From: Lonicera japonica | Taxonomy: Eukaryota; Streptophyta; Magnoliopsida; Dipsacales; Caprifoliaceae | NCBI GenBank assembly: GCA_021464415.1 | Contig: CM038467.1 | Coordinates: 30,869,248 to 30,933,247, forward strand | DNA length: 64,000 nt | Reading direction: 5' to 3' | Part shown: piece after piece, positions 1 to 10,985 of the stretch | Numbering within the stretch: the stretch's first letter is position 1 | How the letters are laid out: each line of letters starts with the position of its first letter | Made by a program: the position numbers and the translations under genes | The notes under the pieces: model-generated | What the model saw: the letters and a program-made list of their open reading frames with translations, nothing else | Database searches by the model: none | Told to the model about the DNA's origin: nothing

Positions 1-295
1 TTTTGTGTCCTCGTAAAAACAGAATTAGGTGAATTATCGTATACCATTTGAGCTTTGTCAAAGGAAGTTGGCATCCTTTTCAAACTCTTGAAGTGAAATA
101 TGAAACGTTTGTTTAAATAGTAAAAAGGATGAATCTTTATATGCGAATTTATCGATTAAGGATCACCAGAAAACACAAAAACTCGAACCGACTAAATAAG
201 CATTTCGTTGTTTTACTAATCACTATTTCTAATTTTGTCGAACAAAATATATGAAGTTTTTCTTTATTATTTTCTGTAAATGGTAAAAAATGCAG
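1..295 (+). other. Probable intron upstream of first visible G6PD4 exon
   Basis: AT-rich DNA with no open frame that matches G6PD. A pyrimidine-rich stretch (about 256-277) leads to the AG at 294-295, consistent with the 3' end of an intron. The transit-peptide exon expected for this isoform is not seen here. Confidence 0.5.
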
Positions 296-3200
296 CCTCT
301 ATTGAATCTCATTCATCTTCGTTACAAAGTCATTCCTCTGGTAGACCACCCGCTCTTTGCATTGCTGTCATTGGGGCTACTGGTGATCTAGCAAGATGGA
401 AGATTTTTCCGGCATTGTTTGCCCTTTACTACAGCGGCTTTCTTCCTGAGGTACAAGTGTATAAACCACTTTTAATCTTTGATGTATGTATTTATGTATT
501 TTTTGAAATAGGAGCTATTTCGAAAAGCTTGGATATGACTATATCTCCGTCTTTTGTTTGTAATACAACACTGAATGATATTTTTTTTCCTTTTCTTGGT
601 CTGTCAATACACCAAGGAAATGCAATAGTTTCTTGCCTATGTATTGGTGGCTTGGACATAAATAGCAAAAGAGACCATCCCTTGATCTTTCTGTCTGATT
701 TAACTGCTAGAAATGACTTTGTGATCTCTGTCATTGAAAATTTCTTCTAATTTTTTTTTAAAATAAGTGACTTCCAGTTCTTCTTGGCTGCTTTGACCAT
801 TTTGTTGAAATTGAGCTGTCCAAGTTTCTCATGAATTTAATGATACCAAGAGATGACATGTTGGGAATCACTGTGAATTTTTGAACGCAAAGAGGAGCGA
901 GGAAGAGCAAAGATGAATGTGCCCAATATTGATATATTACTAAGGTTGAAGGTGGACCTGAATAATTTAAATATGGGCTATTGAACAGATTTTTTTTTCT
1001 AAAGAAAGATACAGTTTATACTTGTGTTAGGCTAATGTCCTTGCTTGTTTGACATATTTTGTTCAAGTTTTTGTGTTCACACTTGGCTTTTCCATGGATG
1101 CAGAATGTTGCTATTTTTGGTTATTCGAGAAGAAAATTGTCAGATGACGACCTGAGATCCATCATAACATCAACTTTAACTTGCCGCGTTGATTATCAGT
1201 ATGGCCCTTTGTACTAGATACTCATTTGTTATTTCCTTATGTTTCCTCATAAACAAATTTCTCATCTCAAACCCCTATTTTGTTTTTCTGTTCATTTTAA
1301 TTTCAATAGGCTTGTCTGCAAGTTTATGTAGTTTTTGCTTATGGCTTGTGCAAAGCTACTTGTAGTTGGCAGAGTCTGCTTAAAAAGTAAGATTTTTTGG
1401 GATCTTTCGGGGAAATTTTATTAAATTTTGAATTGAAAGACATTTGTAGTCTCTCGACTAAGCTGAAAAGTAAGAATTTTTTGTCTTTGTTATTTAACTT
1501 ACAAATTTTAGCTTTGGCATAGTAATTGAGATTGTAATCAATGTTCTAAAATTCGTCATCTAGGTTTGCCTACAAGTTCACAATGATATTTCAGTTATTT
1601 GGTTGGTCAAATAGTGGTCCTCCTGACAAGTAGTTGTTCCCCTACTTCACCACCTAATCAATTAAATCAGTGACATAATGTTCTGTACTCCCTTCCGAGA
1701 ATGGAAAGTTCGAAACAATTGGGATTCTTTTGGAAATGGGATGCAGTTATTAATTCATTATCTGGCATGAATAGAACGTAAACTTGAGGCTGAGGATAAG
1801 GGTCCATTCGCCTTGGTGTTTTGTACCAAATATGCTCCTCTTACTTAATAAATAGTAACAGATTTCTATGAAGCCTTTCATTGCCTTCTCATTGGTGGAA
1901 GTTTTGCATTAAAAACCAATAATACGATAATTTATTATCTGCAGACAAGACTGTGGGAGCAAAATGGATGAATTTCTTAGTAGAACGTACTATATTGACG
2001 GAGGCTATGACAATGAAGAAGGGATGTCGATGCTCAATGCTCGGATGGAACAGATTGAGGTAAACTAAAAAATAGGTTGATATATATATATATTTGGGGC
2101 TTTTTGTAGTCTTTTCAACGTACAAGTTGGATGCTCTTGATAATCGATTCTTTAACAGCTCACCTACCTCAGGGGGAGTCTAAAGCCAACAGAGTATTTT
2201 ACCTTTCTGTGCCCCAAGAAGCACTTCTTGATGTTGCATCCTCTCTTGCTGATAATGCCCAAACTCACAAGGGCTGGAATCGTGTTATAATTGAGAAGCC
2301 CTTTGGTTTTGATTCATTGACTTCTCATCAGTTGACTCAATATCTTCTCACCAAATTCACGGAGAACCAATTATATAGGTGGGCATATGTTGATTAATAT
2401 ATATACATCTATCTACAGTCCCTCCATCCTAATTAAGAGTCATGTTGTGTACTAATTTCATTGCAATCAATGGTTAGTTTCGATACATTGATTAAATTTT
2501 GAAAAGGAAATTGGACTTTTGATTTGGGACATCCTAGAAAGGAATGGTGGACCCTTAATTTGGGACAGGGGGAGTATATATTATTCCATGTGCTATTGCC
2601 AAATCTGATTTTGCTCCTTCCAAAAGCAATTCATGTTCTATGGCATTATACCTTGTACTTTCATCAGATGTACATTTGGCAACAGAGGTTGCCTAAACAA
2701 AATTTGAAGGAGCTGACATGTTTCAATTTCTGAATGCACTGGAATACATTATTGAATTAAAAACCTATGAAGATATTACAATTTACAATTGATTGGTTGA
2801 TAGGTTGAAATGTTATACTTGTGTGTGCCAAATGTTAATGATTAATTAATGTTATAAGGCTAATTTTTTTCAGGATAGATCATCTTTTGGGAAGGAACAT
2901 TATTGAAAACATCACTGTTTTAAGATTCTCTAATCTAGTTTTTCAACCTCTATGGAGACGAACTTACATACACAATGTACAGGTAATGCTACCCTTTTGC
3001 CAATTGAGTTTTGGATGTGGTTTTATGGGTTATATCTGCATCTTCATGATATTTTTGAACAATATTTGTAGGTCATTCTATCAGAAGATTTTGGTATTCA
3101 AACGAGAGAAAGGTAACCATAATGGTTATATACCAATTCGATTTGAATGTACTCCCTCCGGCCGAAAATAAAGAGTCTAGTTGACTTTCACGCTTTTCTT

Positions 3201-6200
3201 AAGGATACACTAATTTCAATATAATCAATGGTTAAAATGAAAACTCGGTTACTATTGTGATTTGGTGCATTGATTGCGTCTCAAAAAAGAATAGTGGACT
3301 CTTAATTTGGGATGGAGGGAGTATCTCATTTGAGAGTTTTTCTACAGGGACGCACGGTGGGGACATGTCTAGAGGGCACAATGGCGTGTTGCCAATACAT
3401 TGGTCAGTGAATACTCAGAATCTACACAAAGTATACTGCTGACCAATGCACATGTGACACATCAGTTTATTCTTAAAACATGTCCCAAAATTATGTCTTT
3501 CAAGATTTATTGCTCGTTTTGAAAGAAATTATTTTGATTCAAGCTTAATTTCATATGCTCCTTTACGCAGATATTTCGAAAGCTATGGGCTTATACGCTA
3601 CATAGTACATAGTCATCTACTTCAGACCATTGCCTTGCTTGCCATGGAACCGCCCATAAGTTTTGACGGCGAAGATGTTCGAAATGAAAAGGTATTAAAT
3701 CTTTCTTAAGGACTCTAGTATGCATATGGAAAACATGGATTTATATTGTAATAATATTGGAAGGAGAATCTTTTCAGGTAAAGGTTTTGAGATCAATCCG
3801 GGAACTAGAACATACAGATGTTGTTCTTGGACAGTATAAAGAATGTTCTGAAGATAAGGTTTGTGATGCTCGTTTAAACAATTCAACTCCCACATTCTTT
3901 GCAGCTGCTTTACATATTGACAATGCACGTTGGGATGGCGTTCCTTTCTTGATCAAAGCTGGCATGGGTCTAAGCAAACACAGGTAGGATCAATTGATCT
4001 ATTTGCTATTGCCCATATAGGAAAAATAATGGGGTGAGTCAAAAGGACTCAGTGAGAATCATATATAATAGATTAATTATGAGAATAGCGTTTAAAAAGA
4101 TTGTAGTAGAGCCCTAAGATAAATCCCTTATCTAGTAAGAACCCATATAGCACAATTTCTTATATGTATCTCTCATAAGGTTCGAATCAATACTTTAGCA
4201 ATCCTCGAGACTAGCCAAGCGTGCAACCAGGTCTGCATTTCGTGGCTTTTCACTCACGCGGCATCAGGGCCTCCCGTTCGTTTCCATGCACTGTTTCGGG
4301 TCTTGCACCTAGGAGACTGTGTCCCACCTAGTGCTGACGTATAATTCATACATAACCTTGACCGGCTCATTTGACAAGTAATTGTGCCATATACTTATAT
4401 AAGCATTTCAATAACCAAATCCAATATTTATGTAATTGATAAGGAAATTCTTGTACAAACAACTTTTACAATATAATTTATCTTTACTAAGCGTTTTGTA
4501 AAGAAATCTCACCACTTGGACTTTTAAATGAAAATAATAAGTTCCCCCCCCAAGGTTTGGTGGCAATAAAATGAGGTTTAAGTGGGTTTTTGTATATACC
4601 AAGTAGATAGTCGTAATATCATGTTGAATCATGTAGTAAGAATAATATTAAGGCCATTTGAATCATTAATTTCAATAACAATACAATATCCCAACACATA
4701 GCTCAAAACCCATTGAAGAAACTAGGTTTTCCATGTAACTTAGAGGGAGAAATCATAATATAATTAATACAAGATGAAAATAAGTTTTGGTACTAGATTC
4801 CCACCTCTAAGGAGCTTTAATCCCGAATATGATGGCTTGAAGTCGCTATCTCCTCAAGAACACAAAGCCCTAAAGCTTCACCAAGCTTTAATGGAGGTGA
4901 GAGAAGATGATGATGAAGATGATGATGCAAGCCATAGATTTGAGGTTTGATTTGATGAATTAGATGATACAAGAGCTTAAGAAACTCTCCTAAACCTAGC
5001 TCTCAACTTCTCTCTCTCCCTTTGTAGCTCTTGGCTCGAAATGGAAGTGAATGAGGTGTTTAAATGGCATAAAAACGGGCCAAATGGGGTTAAAATTCGA
5101 TTCTAGGGCTCTGGAACCGATCCCAGGAAGGCTGGGACCAATCCTAGCAACTTTCTGACCAGATATTTTGGGCTGGGACCAATCCTAGGAAGGCTAGGAC
5201 TGATCCTAGACCCGTAGTTCTTAGTCTGATTCTTGCATAGGCTATCAGACCCCCGAGATGCTGGAATCTCATCTCGGGCCAAACATGGAAGTTGTAGAGG
5301 GCAAAGAAATGAAGATTTTATTGCAAACGAGGAGTCATTTGGACATCGGATGAAGAAGTTATGACCTTCTAAAGTTAGCCAAGAATCAATTTTTTCGAAA
5401 AGTTCAAAATGCGAGATTAACTTCTCGTTTTCAATTCGGGCCACCCGAGCAACAAAATGATTGTTCCCATAAACTTAATTATACCAATACCACATGTTAA
5501 AAGTGTTAAACCAAACGAAATGCACCCGATTCATAATGTGACCATCCGAAATGACATTTTTCATTCAAACAAAAAATTTTAAACAAAGCAACCATGGATA
5601 ATCAAACTAGGGGTGTTACATGAACGGTCTCCTCGATTGGATCATGTTAAAAGAATTCACTTTCCCCAAATAAGCAAGCCATGCAAAGACTTTGATTTTG
5701 GAAGGGACACCACTTTTCCAAATGAAATTGAATTGTGGAAATGATGGAGCCTAAGGAGATTGTAGAAGGATTTCAAAGAAAGATTTGCAAGAGAATTCCC
5801 CCGAATTATGTCCCACCTATACTCTCTTATCAGAAGAGTTACGGTTGAGTTGAACACTATCAATAGAGTTCAACAATGAACTAAGTTCATTATATTCCCT
5901 ATCGCTAAAATTCCTTGATAACTTTAAATCCTATGAATAAGTGAAATGAGAGTGCCAAGAAACGACCGATTGGATTAACATATTGCGAGAATTGGATAAT
6001 TGATATAATCTAGGAAATAATTCTTTTAACGGAAAATTACCGACCCAAATATCTTCCCAAAACTGGATTCTATCTCCTTTCCCCACCACAAACTTTGTAT
6101 TTTCCACAAATTTATCCCATCCTTTCGCTATTGATTTCCAAGGGGAACGTAGAGTAGCTTTGACATCAATATTCACATCCCACCCATTTGGATGAGAGCC

Positions 6201-9200
6201 ATACTTGCTTGCAATAATAGAGTGCCAAAGAGAATTTTGTTGTAATGGAAACCGCCATAACCACATACCAAGTAAAGCCAAATTCCTTTTAATTAAATTC
6301 CCCACCCCCAGACCCCCAAATTTCTTAGATCCTGTTACCATATCCCATATAACTAAGTGGTCTGCCTGACCCTCTCCTTTACCTTCCCACAAAAAATCTT
6401 TTATCATTTTTTCAAGCAAAAGTGCCACTTTGGTTGGAATTTTAAAAATTGACAGGAAGTATATGGGGATAGTACCCAAGACCGATTGAATCAACACCAA
6501 TCTACCCCCTCTCGAAAGGCAACCTTTGTGCCACCCATCTAATCTTATCGCCACTCTTTCTAAAATCGGATTCCAAAACGATAAACTATTAGGATTTCCA
6601 CCTAAGGGCATTCCTAGATAGTTTAGCAGCCATGATCGGCCATGATCCATTCTCGCATCCTAACTTATTTGCTATTCTATCCAACCTCTCAGCCTCTACA
6701 TTCAACCCAACTACAATGTTCTTGGCCATATTAATTTTCAAGCCTGACAAAAAGGAGATAACTCTATTACCCCCACCAAGTTACCTATGTTATCATCCTT
6801 ACATGACACAAATAAAATACTATTGTCCGCGAATTGCAAATGTGATATTCTAACCTCATTGCGTCCAATCTCAAACTCCTCTATCAATGCTTTGTGACAC
6901 GCTAGCTTTACCAATCTACTTAAAACATCCACTACCAAGATGAACAAGAAAGGAGATAATGGATCTCCTTGATGCACTCCTCTAGATGCACCGAAAAGAC
7001 CTCTCGGTTGTCCATTAATAATAACTGAAAAATTTGCCGTCGATAAACACCCCCTAATCCATATCCTCCATTTGCTCCCAAACCGTTTCTTTTCAAACAG
7101 AAAATCAAGAAAATCCCGTCTAACATGGTCATATGCTTTCTCGAAATCAATCTTGAAAACTATGCCTTCTTTCTTTTTTACCCTATACTCCTCAACCACT
7201 TCATTTGCAACGAGGACTAAATCCAAAATTTGCCTCCCTTGTACAAATGCACCTTGTGAAGAATCAATTCTCTCCCAACACCTCCTTCAACCTCAATGAT
7301 AGTACCTTCGCCAAAACTTTATATAACGATGAGACTAAACTTATGGGCCTAAAATCCCCGGTGGATATGGAATTTAACTTCTTAGGGATCAAGCAAATAT
7401 ATGTCGCATTTGTTCTTGCATTAACCACTCCATTATTGAAAAACTCTTGGAAAACTCTCATCATGTCATTTTTTATAATTTCCCACCCTTGTTGCAAGGC
7501 TGCCAATGAAGTAGAGTTGTGATGGTCCTTTATAATCGAACACATCTCAAATCATTGGTTTCTATTGCATGAAAAAGAGTTAAGGATATTTAACATTAAA
7601 GAAGCTACTATTTGCATGATATATTTTTTATTAGCAATAATTATTAATATTTAACAAACAGAATATATTCTGAGGAAATATTTGTAGTGGATTATGTAAA
7701 ACTGTAATTATAATACTGTGAACTGATCATGTTCGACTGATTTCGGTAGTTGTATTTAATAGGATATGTGTGTGTGTTGGGTGGTGGGTGGGTGGGTGGG
7801 CTTAGGTTGTTTCTTGTTTCGGTCTTACAGAGCTAGCAATTTGATATGAAATCAAATTGACCATGCACTAATCTTATAGTTAGATTATAGATTTAAGAAT
7901 TTTTATACGGCCCAATATAATTTGACTGGAAAGTGGCATAGACGCAACTTGTTGCCAGGTGGCCCAGGTCTACTTAGAATTCATTATTTACTTAAAATTA
8001 AAATATCTTCCTTTACTTTTTAAATAATTTATTGTTTCGCCTAGCCCAAATCCGTAGCCATATAACAAACCGATACTGAGTCAAAATTTAGATGGTGTGG
8101 TATTTGGCTGAAACTGTCTTTGAACCATGTCATTATGTTGGTTTATGATTGTGTTGGGGTCTTAGCCTTCACATCTAGAATTTTATTTTGCTGACATTAT
8201 TAGCTTCTACTATGCAGAGTGGAGATACGTATACAATTTCGCCATGTGCCTGGAAACATCTACCGCGATCACATCAGGCATAATGTTGATCTTGCCACAA
8301 ATGAGCTGATTTTGCGTGATGTGCCCAATGAAGCAATATTAGTCAGAGTAAACAATAAGATTCCAGGATTGGGCTTGTCTTTAGATGCTTCAGAACTGAA
8401 TTTGCTTTACAAGGACAAGTAAGCTGTTTATATTCCCGAAATCTTTCACTTAGGCTGCATTATATTGGTTTACACGAAAATGAATTGAATTCTTTAGAAT
8501 TGTTTTACACCAAAATACTTTATGTGAAAGTGGAGGTAGTCTTGTAATTCCATCAAAAACCTATAATTAGGCTAAAGCAAGTTGTAATATGGAAATTGAT
8601 TCCTTGAAAATGATACTCCGTCCGTCTCAAATTGATCATCCCCCACTTTGATTTGGGTTCTTTTTAAAGAAACACTAATTTTGACATGAGCAATGGTCAA
8701 GAACACAATTTTTCTTCTCAGATTTGATACATTGGTTTTGTCCTAGAATATAAATGGGACTATCATTTTGAGACATCTCGAAAAAGAAAGTGGGATCGAC
8801 TATCAATTTAAAACAGAGGGTACAATGACCTTACTGTGGTGGGCAGGCTGTAGTACGTGCTTCAGTGTGGCTGATGTCGGTGCTAGTAGGCTAAGCACTG
8901 TGGACTTTACTAGTCAGTCCTTGTTCTGGTTGGTCAAATACTGGTCCTCCCTAGTAATAAGCGTTTTGGTAATAAAAGCAAAACTGTGAGGGCTTGGGGC
9001 CAAAGCGGACAATATTTTAATGGGCTAGATAAGGAGATGACAAAGGGAGCATCTAGATGGAAAATATGGAATACCAGGAAAAAACATGCAACCAAAGTCG
9101 CCCTTTAATTTTTTTTTTCAGTGATGCTGAGCTTTCATCTTTAATTAGCATTTTAACACATAGGTACAATGGTGAGGTACCGGATTCATATGAACATCTT

Positions 9201-9401
9201 CTTCACGATGTGATGGACGGCGACAACCACCTATTCATGAGAAGCGATGAGGTCGCAGCTGCATGGGATATTTTATCCCCGGTATTGTGCGATATAGATG
9301 AAAACAATGTAGCACCAGAGCCATACGATTTGGGCAGTGGAGGTCCGGTTAAAGCATCCCAGTTGTGGGCAAAACACGGGGTTCAATGGGTGGAGGACTA
9401 G
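296..9401 (+). CDS. G6PD4: Glucose-6-phosphate 1-dehydrogenase, G6PD4 class (5' partial)
   Basis: G6PD oxidises glucose-6-phosphate with NADP+, the first step of the oxidative pentose phosphate pathway. This class is plastidic. Exons read from splice sites, with reading phase kept throughout: 296-450, 1104-1198, 1945-2059, 2173-2378, 2874-2982, 3072-3112, 3571-3691, 3778-3983, 8218-8418, 9164-9401 (stop TAG), about 494 residues visible. Motifs in order: the nucleotide-binding loop [25 protein letters not shown] at the catalytic site, RHVPGN, and the C-terminal [12 protein letters not shown] block. The canonical active site is RIDHYLGKE, so the catalytic Lys is Arg here. Arabidopsis G6PD4 is also altered at this site and is reported to work as a partner of G6PD1. 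An AG acceptor at 294-295 suggests that the transit-peptide exon lies upstream. ATG 280 is an alternative start that would give a protein without a transit peptide. Family call very sure; first visible boundary less so. Confidence 0.93.
2416..2575. mobile_element. Stowaway-like MITE in G6PD4 intron
   Basis: About 160 bp with terminal inverted repeats of the CTCCCTCC type (left AGTCCCTCCATCC, right GGGACAGGGGGAG). TA is present on both sides (2414-2415 and 2576-2577). It has the size, termini and TA target of Tc1/mariner-derived Stowaway MITEs. It lies just after exon 4. Confidence 0.7.
3152..3321. mobile_element. Stowaway-like MITE in G6PD4 intron
   Basis: A 170 bp element. Left end CTCCCTCCGGCC, right end GGGATGGAGGGAG, flanked by TA at 3150-3151 and 3322-3323. 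The interior is clearly related to the element at 2416-2575 (shared AATCAATGGTTA and CTTAATTTGGGA), so these are two members of one family in adjacent introns. Confidence 0.75.
4029..5620 (-). mobile_element. Ty3/gypsy-like LTR, solo or truncated
   Basis: On the minus strand the segment starts TGTAACACCCC, a common start of plant chromovirus (Ty3/gypsy) LTRs. It carries unique text typical of such LTRs and an internally repeated motif around 5108-5212 (GGGACCAATCCTAG, several copies). The + strand left edge TGGGGTGAGTC fits a TG..CA LTR of about 1.6 kb. No matching 5-bp target duplication was found (AATAA against TGAAC) and no internal domain lies beside it. It lies in G6PD4 intron 8 and abuts the LINE remnant, probably having cut off the LINE 3' end. 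The open frame at 5103-5444 belongs to this LTR and is not a gene. Confidence 0.55.
5621..7560 (-). mobile_element. L1-type LINE remnant, 5'- and 3'-truncated
   Basis: Antisense to G6PD4 inside its 4.2 kb intron 8. It keeps only the reverse transcriptase and the following zf-RVT region of a plant L1-like ORF2. Neither endonuclease nor ORF1 was found upstream, and there is no poly-A at the 3' side, where it runs into the LTR at 5620. 5' truncation is usual for LINE insertions. The reading frame is broken in several places, so it is a dead copy. Confidence 0.85.
5657..7545 (-). pseudogene. LINE ORF2 reverse transcriptase / zf-RVT fragment (broken)
   Basis: Read from high to low coordinates. 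7545-7264 holds the RT start ([23 protein letters not shown]). After a frame change near 7265 the reading resumes at about 7262 with [13 protein letters not shown] and [10 protein letters not shown], then [13 protein letters not shown]. 6650-5931 holds the thumb/connection region ([18 protein letters not shown]). 5863-5657 is a degraded zf-RVT segment. The catalytic FADD motif reads FADNS, so the second Asp is Asn. Stops occur at 6738 and between the blocks. No function is expected. Confidence 0.88.
7561..8217. other. Rest of G6PD4 intron 8, no gene
   Basis: AT-rich intron DNA with a GT/GGGT-rich stretch (about 7766-7802). The acceptor TATGCAG at 8211-8217 is the true 3' splice site, because exon 9 completes the split Arg codon of exon 8. 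Confidence 0.7.
8616..8820. mobile_element. Stowaway-like MITE in last G6PD4 intron
   Basis: Left end CTCCGTCCGTCTCAAATTGA, right end TCAATTTAAAACAGAGGG, with flanking TA at 8614-8615 and 8821-8822. It is degraded on the right. It has the same general family type as the elements at 2416 and 3152. Confidence 0.6.
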
Positions 9402-10446
9402 CTGATTTCGATCACAAATCACAGGTTTGTTGTTTCTATACAACTGAAGAATTTTTCTTCTTTTTTTCCAAAATAAGTAAAGAAGTAGGATCAATGGAAC
9501 ACTAACTATATATCATATTACATATATATATACAAGGGAAGGATCTTAACATGACCAACATTTTAGTTCTTAAATATGGACCAATTATTTTGGGATAGTA
9601 AACGGATGAATTTTTTGATCATTTCCACCAAATTTGATCGAAAAATTCAATCGTGAAGTGGGCTACTAAACATCTAAAATTTTAACAGCCAAAAATGCGC
9701 ATATATATCAATTTTGTAATTAACCCACTTTTGAGTTGAATTTATTGATGATCTTCACCAAGTTTTATCAAGAAAATCATCTATGTACCCCCTCAAAATA
9801 GTTGGTCCGCATTTATAGACCAAAAAGTTGTCCTCTTTCGAACCTTCCCCGCATATATACATATGTATGTGGCCAAGATGTTATATACAAGGCCTAAACC
9901 TTGAATGCAAGACTTAATGTATACGTGTTGTAATTTTATGTAAAAGATGTTGGGGAATCTCAGCTCCTGTGCTGATACATTACTATCCTCTGATGTGCCA
10001 ACTGAAGCTTTTGTTATTATCATGATTTTTGTTCTAATGCATGTTTTGGAAATAAAATGCGGTCCTCGTGCTTCTCGAAAGAAAGTGCAATGCTTTAAAA
10101 ATACCTCAATACAAATAATGTTGAGGAATCACAGCTCCTATGATGAAAAATTGATGCTTTAAATTTACCTCAATACTAAGAGTTATCACCATAAAAATAG
10201 GCTCATTGGTTATCTATTCTGGGTTGAATATGGAGTGTATGTATATACATATACATGGATTTGTTCTTATAAAGAACGTCCTTATTTTAAGAAAAATAAG
10301 AATCGTCTATTTGGAGATGTAACTTCATTTTAAAGGTAAACATATTAATTTTTTAATGAAACCTGGTGGAAATGATCACTATAATGAGGAGATCATTTTT
10401 ACCAAATTTCATTGAAAAACTCAATTTAGAAGTTTGTAATATGATC
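9402..10446. other. Intergenic DNA 3' of G6PD4
   Basis: Holds the 3' UTR of G6PD4, with no clear AATAAA close to the stop. It also holds diverged repeats: the text around 9615-9800 (ATCATTTCCACCAAATTTGA) resembles 10370-10520 and part of the UGT intron near 30600-30680. No coding signal was found. Confidence 0.5.
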
Positions 10447-10985
10447 ATATAAAATTTTAATGGACATAAATAAATATATATATCGCATTTTCATTACACC
10501 CAAGTTTAATGAAAAAAATATCTATTTACTCTTTAAAATGGGTAAATTATATAGATATTATTTTTAACAAAATTCGTACATAAATTCATTCATTTACCGT
10601 TCGAAATGGACGGTGGTGAAGCATAACGATATAGGAGAAAGGAGGATGCCCACAAGCTGTGGCAGACAGGCCTTCAAGCATGCGTTGATGCTTAATCAAT
10701 TCATATTCATATGAAATTTCAATGGACAAAATTAAATATATATTTATATATATGTATATATATTGTATTTTCATTACACCTAAGTTTAATGAAAAAATCT
10801 ATTCACTTACTTTATAAAAGGGACAAATTATATAAATATTATCTCTACGTAGTAAAAAAAAATTCATTCATTTACCACTTGAAATAGACACGGTGATACA
10901 TAATGATATGCGAGAAAGAAGGATGTCCACATGCTGTGGCAGACAGGCCTTCAAGCATGCAATGATGCTTAACCAATTCATATTC
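10447..10985. repeat. Tandem duplication, about 270-bp unit
   Basis: Two adjacent diverged copies, about 10447-10713 and 10714-10985. Shared blocks include TTCATTACACC (10491 / 10771), CATTCATTTACC and GTGGCAGACAGGCCTTCAAG (10659 / 10936). The offset is 277-280 bp. No open frame is conserved between the copies. Confidence 0.8.

Noticed and set aside
280..450. ATG 280 as the true G6PD4 start
   Set aside because: A good acceptor at 294-295 and the missing transit peptide point to an upstream exon. It cannot be excluded without transcript data.
5103..5444. 113-codon minus-strand frame
   Set aside because: Lies wholly inside the gypsy-like LTR and reflects LTR text, not a protein family.
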